From NCBI RefSeq assembly GCF_042684865.1, contig NZ_JBHUML010000002.1, forward strand, positions 1,550,001-1,614,000: a stretch of 64,000 nt of DNA. Direction: 5' to 3'. This DNA comes from Salibacterium lacus. GTDB taxonomy: Bacteria > Bacillota > Bacilli > Bacillales > Marinococcaceae. This document shows, in pieces, positions 33,617 to 41,843 of this stretch. Every line of letters starts with the position of its first letter. The stretch's first letter is position 1. A program made the translations under genes and the position numbers. The notes under the pieces were generated by a model. That model was given only the letters and a program-made list of their open reading frames with translations, searched no databases and was not told where the DNA came from.

Positions 33617-34510
33617 TTAGACTTTCAAGAATTTACGCACCGACGTGATGCTTCCCCATACACCTACCAGAATGCCGATTCCAAGGAGAACGGCGGAGAT
33701 CTGCAGAGTTAACGGATAGACGGGGAGAATCTCGGCAAAGTCAATGCTCAGCCTCTCCGCGTAATTGCTGTAAAGGTAGTGATACCCTCCTGTCACAGCG
33801 GCAATAGGAATAACCGCCCCGAGAACACCAAGCAGCAGCCCTTCGACGAAAAAGGGCCAGCGGATAAAGCCATTCGTCGCACCTACCAGTTTCATAATCT
33901 GTATTTCCTGCTGTCTGGCGACAATAGTCAGTTTAATCGTGTTGGATATCAAAAACATCGCCGTGAACATGAGACCTACAACAAGCACCAGGCCGGTGAC
34001 ACGAAGAATTTTGGTTACATTGAAGAGCTGCTCTACAACTTTTTCTCCGTAATCGATGGAATCAATGTAGGAAAGTCCGGACGCAGCTTCTGCCACCTGC
34101 TCGGTCTGCTGGGGTTCGTCGGCCTGCAAGATGAACGCATCATTCAGAGGATTTTCATCCCGCAGTGATTCAAATGCTTCACTGGACTGCCCCAGACTGT
34201 CAATCAACTGGTCGAGCCCTTCATCCTTGCTTAGATATGTAACACTGTCCACATGCTCCAGATTCTGAAGCTTCTGTTCGAGTTCCGCCTGTTCCTGATC
34301 CGATGTACCAAGCTCAATATAAACCCGGACTTCCACATCTTCTTCCACTGATGAGATGAAACTGTTCATGTTCATGATCAGAAGCAGAAATACTCCTACA
34401 ACAAACAACATGATAGTAACCGCGCTTACCGAAGCGAAGCTCATCCAGCTGTTCCGTCCAAGATTCTTGAGGCCTTCTTTCCCGTGACGTGCAAGGGTTC
34501 TACCTTTCAT
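33617..34510 (-). CDS. ftsX: Cell-division ABC transporter permease FtsX
   Basis: Membrane subunit of FtsEX, which couples ATP hydrolysis to peptidoglycan hydrolase activation outside the cell. The 297-residue product has the FtsX layout: cytoplasmic N-terminus, TM1 (about 25-48), a large extracellular loop (about 50-165), then three TMs (about 170-190, 220-245, 265-290) with the FtsX-type LVGATNGFIRWPFFVEG motif. It overlaps ftsE by 11 bases. The extracellular loop is the likely docking site for the coiled-coil hydrolase encoded next. Confidence 0.96.
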   Translation of the reverse strand: MKGRTLARHGKEGLKNLGRNSWMSFASVSAVTIMLFVVGVFLLLIMNMNSFISSVEEDVEVRVYIELGTSDQEQAELEQKLQNLEHVDSVTYLSKDEGLDQLIDSLGQSSEAFESLRDENPLNDAFILQADEPQQTEQVAEAASGLSYIDSIDYGEKVVEQLFNVTKILRVTGLVLVVGLMFTAMFLISNTIKLTIVARQQEIQIMKLVGATNGFIRWPFFVEGLLLGVLGAVIPIAAVTGGYHYLYSNYAERLSIDFAEILPVYPLTLQISAVLLGIGILVGVWGSITSVRKFLKV

Positions 34511-35186
34511 AGCCGTAGTCCCCCTTCAGCTCATCACGGACAATTCTGCCGGACTCGATGGCAATCACCCGTTTCTTAATCGCGTTTACAATCTCGCGGT
34601 TGTGGGTAGCCATGAGAACAGTAGTACCGTTTCGATTAATGTTTTCAAGAATCTCCATGATCTCCCAAGACGTGTCCGGGTCAAGGTTACCGGTAGGCTC
34701 GTCCGCAATGACGACACGCGGATTATTGACAACCGCCCTTGCTATGGAAACACGCTGCTGTTCTCCGCCTGACAGTTCATCCGGAAGAAAACGTGCTTTA
34801 TTTTTCAGCCTGACCACATCAAGCACTTCCATGACCCGTCTGCGGATGACATCTTTTGGTTCTTCAATGACTTCAAGCGCGAACGCGACATTTTCAAAGA
34901 CCGATAGTTTCGGAAGAAGCTTGAAATCCTGAAAAACGACTCCTATCTTCCGCCGGAGAAACGGGACGTGTTTTTCTTTGAGGGTCATCAAATCGGTTCC
35001 GTGGATCTGAATGGAGCCTTCGGTGGGTTTTTCTTCCCGGTAAATCATTTTAATAAAAGAAGACTTGCCTGCGCCGCTCGGTCCGACAACATAAACGAAC
35101 TCTCCCTTTTCAATGAGAATGTCAATGCTGCTAAGTGCGCTGACGCCGTTGGCATACGTTTTCGATACATTATTCATTTCAATCAA
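34500..35186 (-). CDS. ftsE: Cell-division ABC transporter ATPase FtsE
   Basis: ATPase that drives FtsX. The 228-residue product has Walker A GPSGAGKSS (about 35-43), Q-loop VVFQDFKLLP, signature LSGGEQQRVSIA (about 138-149), Walker B VVIADEPTGNLDP and the H-loop ATHNRE. I chose the TTG at 35186 because AGGAAGTG is six bases upstream and the resulting MIEMNNVSK start matches the length of homologues; a TTG at 35207 is the outer limit of the frame. Confidence 0.96.
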   Translation of the reverse strand: MIEMNNVSKTYANGVSALSSIDILIEKGEFVYVVGPSGAGKSSFIKMIYREEKPTEGSIQIHGTDLMTLKEKHVPFLRRKIGVVFQDFKLLPKLSVFENVAFALEVIEEPKDVIRRRVMEVLDVVRLKNKARFLPDELSGGEQQRVSIARAVVNNPRVVIADEPTGNLDPDTSWEIMEILENINRNGTTVLMATHNREIVNAIKKRVIAIESGRIVRDELKGDYGYER

Positions 35187-35640
35187 AACAATCACTTCCT
35201 GAAGCAAACATACTCTTTAGATGGTTTTTCGTGGTGGTTGTCCACTTTCTTAATAGGTGACAAATTTCCGGCAGAACCGCCAGCATAATAGGTGTTTTCC
35301 CCGGACGATACCGGAAATCGTGTTGAATAACATTACGTTTTGTCTTTTTCCATCTCACATTATATCATCTTTAACAGCTGAAAAATGCTAAAAAAGTATT
35401 ACATTTTGATTTCAATGAAACTTCACTTGATTACTATATATATAGAAAGTCTGGAATGATGGAGCATGAGAAATCAGCAAAATGTAATAGAAGGATTGAA
35501 ATTTTCATTTATGAGGAAAAAGTCCTTCAACAGCCAAACGGCGTATGCAATAAAAAATCCGAGCGATATCAAATGCTTCCACGCAGCATGATGATTATCG
35601 TTCGGATTTTTAGTGGAGCTGTATTTTTTTGCTTCAGTCT
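35187..35640. other. Intergenic region between cccB and ftsE
   Basis: About 450 bases. On the minus strand an ATGATATAATG at 35357-35367 is a good -10 for ftsE, but its -35 is poor. A long bidirectional hairpin at 35556-35608 ends cccB (separate entry). A 63-codon plus-strand frame at 35456-35647 runs through this hairpin, has no ribosome site and no family features, and is probably not a gene. Confidence 0.5.
35552..35612 (-). terminator. Bidirectional terminator after cccB
   Basis: Arms AATCCGAGCGATA and TATCGTTCGGATT pair at 12 of 13 positions; the loop carries an inner ATGC/GCAT stem. A6 on the left and T5 on the right allow termination in both directions. Confidence 0.8.
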
Positions 35641-35985
35641 CTATTGATTCGCGATCCAGGCGGCCAGGTTCTCAGCTTCAGAGCCACTTACCAGACTGTC
35701 CGGCATGCCGGCGGCGCCATTTTGGATCATGCTCAGCACGTGGTCCTGCGATAAATCCTGTCCGGCCAGCGGCGGTCCGTTCATACCTTCCAGATTTTCG
35801 CCGTGGCACTGGAGACAGTTCTGATCGTAGGCACTGCGGGCTGCTTCAGCGTCTACAGAATCTCCGCTGCTGTCAGCACCGCCGCTGTCTGCGGAGTCTT
35901 CTGTTTCCCCGCCGCCGCCTCCGCCGCAGGCACTGAGGGCAAATACAAAAGCTGCTACCAGTGTCATTACCATTTTTTTCATCAT
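35641..35985 (-). CDS. cccB: Lipoprotein cytochrome c-551
   Basis: Small membrane-anchored c-type cytochrome that passes electrons to a terminal oxidase. The 114-residue product has a type II signal with lipobox FALSACGG (Cys20), a Gly/Asp/Ser-rich linker (about 21-48), and one haem domain with CLQCH near residue 57 and the axial methionine in GAAGMPDSL. The acidic linker is typical of alkaliphile cytochromes. It lies 31 bases after yvjA with GGGAGG upstream and has the same neighbours as B. subtilis cccB. Confidence 0.94.
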   Translation of the reverse strand: MMKKMVMTLVAAFVFALSACGGGGGGETEDSADSGGADSSGDSVDAEAARSAYDQNCLQCHGENLEGMNGPPLAGQDLSQDHVLSMIQNGAAGMPDSLVSGSEAENLAAWIANQ

Positions 35986-36016
35986 TCATGACCTCCCAAA
36001 CATCTCATTTTATCTT

Positions 36017-36916
36017 TTATGACGTTCCGTTATTATACCCAGCGACCTCATTTTTGAAACCCTTTCCGAGCACTTCCGCAGCATCGGTGACCACCACAAA
36101 TGCCTCGTGATCCGCTGACTGCACCCAGTGTTTGAGCGTGGCTACTTCATTTCGGTTCACGACGCAGAGAAGGACGGGTCTTGCGTCTTTTGTATAACCG
36201 CCCTCTCCCGGCAGGTACGTGACCCCGCGGTCCACCTGGTTTAAAATGACGCTGCGGACTTCTTCTTCTTTCTGCGTGATGATAAGCGCTACTTTGGCAT
36301 ATCCGATACCTGTCTGCACGATATCAATCGTCTTGCCGGTCACAAACAGCGCAATCAACGCGTACAGCGCGTATTCGATGCTGAACACAAAGGCTGACAT
36401 GGTCACAATCAGCCCGTCCATCATAAACACGCAGGCTCCAAGGGATACGCCGGAAAACTTATGTATAATCTGCGCCAGTAAGCCGGTGCCGCCGGTGGAC
36501 GCTGCTGCCCGGAATACCAGTCCAAGACCGGCTCCGACTCCAATGCCGCCGAATACTGCGGCCAGAAGCGGATCATCCACCCCTGCATCCAGATGGCGCG
36601 TCACATAAATAACAAATGGCAGAAACAAGGTGCCTGCCAGTGTTTTCCCGCCGTATTTCCATCCTCCAAGCAGCAGAACCCCTGCAATAAACAACGGTAT
36701 GTTGAGCACCCACATCGTCACCGCCGGTTCTATCCCGGATACTTCATACACAATGGTGGCAAATCCGCTGAGACCGCCGGAGGCAATCCGGTTCGGGAGC
36801 AGAAAAAGGTTATAGGATAATGCCAGGATAGTGGATCCTGCCAAAATATAAACCGTCTGCAACGCCATCCAAAGCTTTTGCGGCATCGGCTCCCGTCGTT
36901 TTCTCCAGTTCATCAT
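36017..36916 (-). CDS. yvjA: YitT-family membrane protein (YvjA)
   Basis: Five- to six-TM protein of 299 residues. The N-terminal YitT domain contains hydrophobic helices from about residue 18 to 200 with the glycine motifs RIASGGLSG and STGGTGLLAQI. The C-terminal DUF2179 domain (about 215-290) is cytoplasmic and resembles a ligand-binding or PII-like fold (MMITQKEEEV-type ALIITQKEEEVRSVI). Function is unknown. Position between prfB and cccB is conserved in Bacillus. Confidence 0.9.
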   Translation of the reverse strand: MMNWRKRREPMPQKLWMALQTVYILAGSTILALSYNLFLLPNRIASGGLSGFATIVYEVSGIEPAVTMWVLNIPLFIAGVLLLGGWKYGGKTLAGTLFLPFVIYVTRHLDAGVDDPLLAAVFGGIGVGAGLGLVFRAAASTGGTGLLAQIIHKFSGVSLGACVFMMDGLIVTMSAFVFSIEYALYALIALFVTGKTIDIVQTGIGYAKVALIITQKEEEVRSVILNQVDRGVTYLPGEGGYTKDARPVLLCVVNRNEVATLKHWVQSADHEAFVVVTDAAEVLGKGFKNEVAGYNNGTS

Positions 36917-36966
36917 TCCTGTTTTCCCTCACTTCTTGTTGCTTTGCAGCATAAGGCTGTTTTCTA

Positions 36967-37007
36967 CGGACACAAAGTCCGGGGTGCCCCTGCTTCAGAG
37001 GCACCCC
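36967..37007 (-). terminator. Hairpins downstream of prfB
   Basis: GGGGTGCC/GGCACCCC stem at 36981-37007 begins 8 bases after the prfB stop; CGGAC/GTCCG at 36967-36981 follows. On the minus strand there is no proper T-run, so termination may be partial. Confidence 0.55.
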
Positions 37008-37014
37008 CTTTCTT

Positions 37015-38119
37015 TTAAATATCCATGCTTGCCCGCAGGTATCCATCTATGAATGGATCAATATTTCCGTCCATCACTGCGGAGGTATTTCCGATTTCTT
37101 TATTGGTGCGGTGGTCTTTTACCATATTATATGGATGGAAGACATAAGACCGGATCTGGTTTCCCCAGCCGATTTCTTTTTGTTCGCCACGGATTTCATC
37201 CATTTCTTTCTGCTGCTCTTCGAGTTCACGCTGATACAGTTTCGAGCGCAGCATTTTCATGGCGGCATCTCTGTTTTTCAACTGGGAACGCTCATTCTGG
37301 CACGTCACGACAATATTGGTCGGAAGGTGGGTAATCCGCACCGCCGAATCGGTTGTGTTGACGTGCTGACCGCCTGCGCCGCTGGAGCGGTACGTGTCAA
37401 TCCGCAGATCTTCGCTGTTGATTTCCACTTCGACGGTGTCGTCCATTTCCGGCATCACTTCACACGAGGCGAAAGATGTGTGCCGGCGTCCCGAAGAGTC
37501 AAACGGCGAAATCCGGACGAGCCGGTGGACTCCTTTTTCAGCTTTCAGGTAGCCGTAGGCATTGTGGCCTTTAATGTGCAGGACGGCACTTTTCAGACCG
37601 GCTTCATCCCCGTCCAGGTAATCCAGCACATCGACGGTGTATCCCTTGCCTTCCGCCCAGCGTTTGTACATGCGGTACAGCATCTGAGCCCAGTCCTGGG
37701 ATTCGGTGCCGCCTGCACCGGGATGAAGTTCCAGAATGGCGTTATTTTTATCATATGGTTCACTGAGCATCATGTTCAGTTCAAAGTCATTTACGCTTTT
37801 TGTCAGATTCTGTACGCCTTCTTCAAGCTCTTCCATCAGATCTTCATCGTCCTCTTCTTTCACGAGATCATAGGTGAGGACGAGATCATCATAGGCCTCC
37901 GAGAGTTTCCGGTATCCTTCCACCGAATTCTTCAAGACATTGGATTCATCAATGACTTTTTTCGATTCGTCCGGATTGTCCCAGAAACCAGGTTCCGTCA
38001 TTTTCTGTTCCAGTTCAGCTATGCGCTCTTCTTTTTCAGAGAGGTCAAAGAGACCCCCTGAAGTCCGCCAGACGCTGGCGGATATTTGACAATGCATGCT
38101 GTATTTCAGCCATATCCAT
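37015..38119 (-). CDS. prfB: Peptide chain release factor 2 (programmed +1 frameshift)
   Basis: Releases peptides at UGA and UAA stop codons. Translation starts at the ATG at 38119 (AGGGGTG upstream), reads 24 codons to an in-frame TGA at 38045-38047, then shifts +1 to continue to 37015, giving about 367 residues. The main part has the GGQ motif in SSGAGGQHVNTTDSAVR and the SPF stop-recognition tripeptide in RISPFDSSGRRHTSF, which defines RF2. It lies 25 bases after secA, the usual arrangement. The 25-codon first frame is too short to be noticed as a separate frame. Confidence 0.97.
38044..38059 (-). promoter_or_regulatory. RF2 autoregulatory frameshift site
   Basis: The minus strand reads AGG GGG TCT CTT TGA C. 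An internal Shine-Dalgarno-like AGGGGG three bases before CTT-TGA-C is the classical RF2 slip site: when RF2 is scarce, the ribosome pauses at UGA and slips from CUU to UUU, restoring synthesis. Confidence 0.96.
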
Positions 38120-38144
38120 CGCGTGTCACCCCTGTTTTAATAAA

Positions 38145-40679
38145 TTACTGTGCCTGTTCCGCGCGTCCGTGGCAGTGTTTGTATTTCTTTCCGCTGCCGC
38201 ACGGACACGGCTCGTTCCGCCCGACATTTTCTGTTTTGCGGACCGGACGGCGTTTACTGTTGTTTTCATCGCGTTCGGTGTTCTCTCCGTGAACAGCTTT
38301 GCCTTCCGCAACTTCCTCGCGTTCCAGGTTGCTGCGGACCTGCGCCTTCACGATATACATAGCCACTTCTTCTTCAATGGAAGCAACCATTTCTTCAAAC
38401 ATGTTAAAGCCTTCAAACTTATACTCCCGGAGCGGGTCGTTCTGGCCGTAGGCGCGCAGGTGGATGCCTTCGCGGAGCTGGTCCATCTGATCGATATGGT
38501 TCATCCATTTGCGGTCGACAGCGCGGAGCAGCACCACCCGTTCGAATTCCTTCATCGTTTCTTCAGGCAGTTCTTCCTGCTTCTGTCTGTAATGGGTATA
38601 TGCTTTTTCAAGTACCGTTTCGATGATTTCCTCCGGTTCCATGCCGTGAATGTCTTTCACCTCAAGGTCGTCCGCCCAGAGCACCGTTCCTTTCAGGTAG
38701 TTGACGAGACCTTCAAGGTTCCATTCTTCCGGAACTGTTCCTTCCGGTGTATACTGCCCTACCGCACGTTCCACGACGGACTTGATCATCGGCTGGACGA
38801 TATCCTCAAGGTTTTCGGACTCGAGCACTTCATTGCGCTGGGCGTAGATGACATCACGCTGCTCACGCATCACATCGTCGTACTGGAGGATCTGTTTCCG
38901 GGCGTCAAAGTTGTGGCCTTCCACACGCTTTTGCGCCTGCTCCACGGCCCGGCTGACAATTTTGCTCTCAATAGGCTGATCATCTTCCATGCCGAGCTTT
39001 TCCATCATGCCGCGCATGTTATCGGTACCGAAGCGGCGCATCAAATCATCTTCCATCGAGAGATAAAACTGGGAAGCACCCGGGTCTCCCTGACGACCGG
39101 AACGTCCGCGGAGCTGATTATCGATACGGCGGCTTTCGTGACGCTCCGTACCAATCACAAACAGACCGCCGAGATCGGTGACACCGTCTCCGAGTTTGAT
39201 GTCGGTCCCGCGGCCGGCCATGTTGGTCGCGATAGTCACTGTACCGGGCTGGCCGGCATCTTCGATGATTTTCGCTTCGTTCTCATGGTGCTTGGCGTTC
39301 AGCACGTTATGCGGAACGTTGCGTTTCTTGAGAAGCTGGGAAATCAGCTCGGACATTTCCACACTGACAGTGCCGACAAGAACCGGCTGGCCTTTTTGAT
39401 AAAGCTCTCCCACCGTATCGGCAATCGCCCGGTGCTTACCTTCTTTCGACTTGTAAATCATGTCCGGCTTATCATCTCTGATGACCGGTTCATTCGTCGG
39501 TATCGACGTCACGCCCATGCCGTAAATATTGCGGAATTCTTCTTCTTCGGTCTTTGCCGTACCGGTCATACCGGCAAGTTTATTGTACATCCGGAAAAAG
39601 TTCTGGAAGGTGATCGAAGCGAGTGTCATGCTTTCTTTCTGGACTTCGAGACCTTCTTTTGCTTCAATGGCCTGATGGAGACCGTCACTGTAACGGCGCC
39701 CTTTCATGAGGCGTCCGGTGAACTGGTCGACGATGACGACCTGCCCTTCGTCCACGACGTAGTCCGAATCCCGGTTCATTGTCACGTGGGCTTTCAGGGC
39801 CTGGTTAATATGATGAAGGAGCTGGACGTGATTCTGGTCAAACAGGTTATCGATGCCAAAGGCCTGCTCGGCTTTGTTGACACCTTCTTCGGTCAGCTGA
39901 ACGTTTTTTGTCTGTTCATCATACGTATAATCTTCTTCCAGCTTCAGCCGCCTGACAAAAGCATCTCCTGCCATATACATTTTCGTCGACTGCTGCACCG
40001 ATCCTGAAATAATCAGGGGTGTCCGCGCCTCATCCACTAAAATCGAATCCACTTCGTCGACAACGGCAAAATGAAGCGTGCGCTGCACCATGCGTTCTTT
40101 GTACAGCACCATGTTGTCCCGCAGGTAATCAAAGCCGAATTCATTGTTCGTTCCGTACGTGATGTCGGCTGCATACGCTTCGCGTTTTTCATCTTTGGTC
40201 ATGCCTTTCTGGTTAAGACCAACCGTCATACCGAGAAAACGGTACAGTTCACCCATATCTTCGCTGTCACGCCCGGCAAGGTAATCGTTGACTGTGATGA
40301 CATGTACACCTTTACTGGTCAGTGCATTCAGATACACAGGCATGGTGGCGACAAGGGTTTTCCCTTCCCCTGTCTTCATTTCCGAAATATCGCCCTGGTG
40401 CAGCACGATACCGCCCATTAACTGGACACGGAACGGCTTCATTCCGAGCACCCGGTACGCTGCTTCCCTTACTACCGCATAAGCTTCCGGGAGCAGGTCC
40501 TCAAGCGATTCTCCGTTCTCGTAACGTTGTTTGAACACTTCCGTTTTTCCGCTCAGCTCCTCATCCGAGAGCTTCTGCATCTCTTCGTCCCACTGCTCAA
40601 TCTGTTCTGCCGTTTTTTCCAGTTTTTTCACACTTCGTTCGTTTGTATCGCCTATTACTTTCTTTAATAAGCCGATCAT
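38145..40679 (-). CDS. secA: Preprotein translocase ATPase SecA
   Basis: Motor that pushes preproteins through SecYEG. The 844-residue product has Walker A in EMKTGEGKTLVA near residue 100, Walker B VVDEVDSILVDEARTPL near 210, the preprotein crosslinking domain (about 225-365), helicase motif NMAGRGTDIKLGDGV, the two-helix finger and a C-terminal linker with the zinc site CPCGSGKKYKHCHG that binds SecB or lipids. The -10 candidate TATACT at 40721-40726 lies upstream with a weak -35. It probably drives secA-prfB together. Confidence 0.98.
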   Translation of the reverse strand: MIGLLKKVIGDTNERSVKKLEKTAEQIEQWDEEMQKLSDEELSGKTEVFKQRYENGESLEDLLPEAYAVVREAAYRVLGMKPFRVQLMGGIVLHQGDISEMKTGEGKTLVATMPVYLNALTSKGVHVITVNDYLAGRDSEDMGELYRFLGMTVGLNQKGMTKDEKREAYAADITYGTNNEFGFDYLRDNMVLYKERMVQRTLHFAVVDEVDSILVDEARTPLIISGSVQQSTKMYMAGDAFVRRLKLEEDYTYDEQTKNVQLTEEGVNKAEQAFGIDNLFDQNHVQLLHHINQALKAHVTMNRDSDYVVDEGQVVIVDQFTGRLMKGRRYSDGLHQAIEAKEGLEVQKESMTLASITFQNFFRMYNKLAGMTGTAKTEEEEFRNIYGMGVTSIPTNEPVIRDDKPDMIYKSKEGKHRAIADTVGELYQKGQPVLVGTVSVEMSELISQLLKKRNVPHNVLNAKHHENEAKIIEDAGQPGTVTIATNMAGRGTDIKLGDGVTDLGGLFVIGTERHESRRIDNQLRGRSGRQGDPGASQFYLSMEDDLMRRFGTDNMRGMMEKLGMEDDQPIESKIVSRAVEQAQKRVEGHNFDARKQILQYDDVMREQRDVIYAQRNEVLESENLEDIVQPMIKSVVERAVGQYTPEGTVPEEWNLEGLVNYLKGTVLWADDLEVKDIHGMEPEEIIETVLEKAYTHYRQKQEELPEETMKEFERVVLLRAVDRKWMNHIDQMDQLREGIHLRAYGQNDPLREYKFEGFNMFEEMVASIEEEVAMYIVKAQVRSNLEREEVAEGKAVHGENTERDENNSKRRPVRKTENVGRNEPCPCGSGKKYKHCHGRAEQAQ

Positions 40680-40894
40680 GCCGCGATCATCGTCCTCTCT
40701 TTTGGTCGGGAAATCTATAAAGTATAACGCAGGTTCCGCATTTCACAGTTATTGTTATTTTATCAGTTTCCTCTGCTCGTTACAACGTGGAGGAGAGGTT
40801 GACGGTGTGAAAAAGGCAGGCTGTGGCTGTGAGCTTGGAGGGCGGGGGCCGGACGATTAGTGTCCGTCGGCCGCAGCCGGAAAGGCAGCATACC

Positions 40895-40932
40895 AAAAAA
40901 ACTCCCGACTATCGTTTCAGATAATCGGGAGT
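40895..40932 (-). terminator. Intrinsic terminator of hpf
   Basis: ACTCCCGA/TCGGGAGT perfect stem 27 bases after the hpf stop, with A6 at 40895-40900 giving the T-run on the minus strand. Confidence 0.88.
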
Positions 40933-40958
40933 GCTTATTACACTTCAGCCAATATTAG

Positions 40959-41558
40959 TTATTCCGGCTCAATGAGCCCGTACCGCCCGTCTTTGCGGCG
41001 GTACACGACGTTGGTGTCGCCGTTGACCGAGTTCGAAAAGACGAAGAATCCGTGACCGAGCATGTCCATCTGCAGAATGGCTTCCTCGGCATCCATCGGT
41101 TTCAGGTTAAACCGTTTGGTCCGGACAATCTGGTTATCCTCTACGTCTTCCTCTTCTTCCTCGGCGAGACCATTGCCGTTGGAAAGACCTCCGTTGGCAA
41201 TCTCTTCGTTGAGGGCTTCAATGTCCTCTTCTTTAAACATATGCTTTACTCCGTCGTTTTGACGGAATTTTCGGTTAACTTTCGTTTTGTGCTTGCGGAT
41301 CTGGCGTTCCAGTTTTTCCACCACAAGATCAATTGCCGCGTACATGTCGTTATGCTCTTCTTCGGCACGCAGGAGCAGGTTAGGCATCGGAATGGTCACC
41401 TCTATGTTATTTCCGGTATTATGCACCTGCAGCTTCACGTGGACATCCGCGACCGGTGTTGTATCAAAATAGCGTTCCAATTTGCTTACTTTCTTCTCTA
41501 CATAGCTTTTCAGTGCCGGAGTTACCTCTAGGTTTTCACCTCGAATATTGTAATTCAT
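40959..41558 (-). CDS. hpf: Long-form ribosome hibernation promoting factor
   Basis: Dimerises 70S ribosomes into inactive 100S particles in stationary phase. The product is 199 residues: an N-terminal S30AE domain (about 1-95, MNYNIRGENLEVTPALKSY start) and a C-terminal dimerisation domain (about 140-195, with VRTKRFNLKPMDAEEAILQMDMLGHGFFVF in parts). The linker is very acidic (EEEEEDVEDN). I chose the ATG at 41558; a TTG one codon earlier has slightly better spacing to GGAGG. In B. subtilis the homologue (yvyD) is under sigma-B/sigma-H; I could not assign such a promoter here. Confidence 0.95.
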   Translation of the reverse strand: MNYNIRGENLEVTPALKSYVEKKVSKLERYFDTTPVADVHVKLQVHNTGNNIEVTIPMPNLLLRAEEEHNDMYAAIDLVVEKLERQIRKHKTKVNRKFRQNDGVKHMFKEEDIEALNEEIANGGLSNGNGLAEEEEEDVEDNQIVRTKRFNLKPMDAEEAILQMDMLGHGFFVFSNSVNGDTNVVYRRKDGRYGLIEPE

Positions 41559-41746
41559 CAAGTAAACTCCTCCTTTCGTTACTCCTAGTTTCTATATTCA
41601 CTTTATAATCCCCTTCTAAAACTCAAAATTCGTCAAAATTTTTTACAACATCTTAACAAAGTGTGACGAATGTACAGCTTGGCAGGGCTTACCGCCTGTC
41701 ATCAGGGAAAATCAAAAAGGGAGGGGGACAAAACCATCTATGGATA

Positions 41747-41788
41747 AAATGTTCCGAACGATTTTTCTATGAATCGTTCGGAACATTT
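41747..41788 (-). terminator. Long-stem terminator of the aldehyde dehydrogenase gene
   Basis: A perfect 17-bp stem (AAATGTTCCGAACGATT with its complement) with a 9-base loop and T-runs on both sides. Flanking ATGGATAAAA and TTTTATCCAT could extend it into a second outer stem. It lies between the convergent ends of no other gene, so it mainly ends the dehydrogenase transcript. Confidence 0.88.
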
Positions 41789-41843
41789 TTGGTGTCCGGT
41801 TTTTATCCATCGTTTTATTTTCTGTCCCAGTCTCTTGTCATTC

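Noticed and set aside
35456..35647. 63-codon plus-strand frame upstream of cccB
   Set aside because: It crosses a strong bidirectional terminator, lacks a Shine-Dalgarno site and resembles no family.
37015..38097. prfB as a complete gene starting with a GTG/ATG inside the large frame
   Set aside because: The N-terminus before FDLSEKEER is out of frame; the real start is at 38119 with a programmed frameshift.
41562..41746. Sigma-B or sigma-H promoter of hpf
   Set aside because: GTTT/GGGTAT or AGGA/GAAT pairs at correct spacing could not be found; only partial matches.
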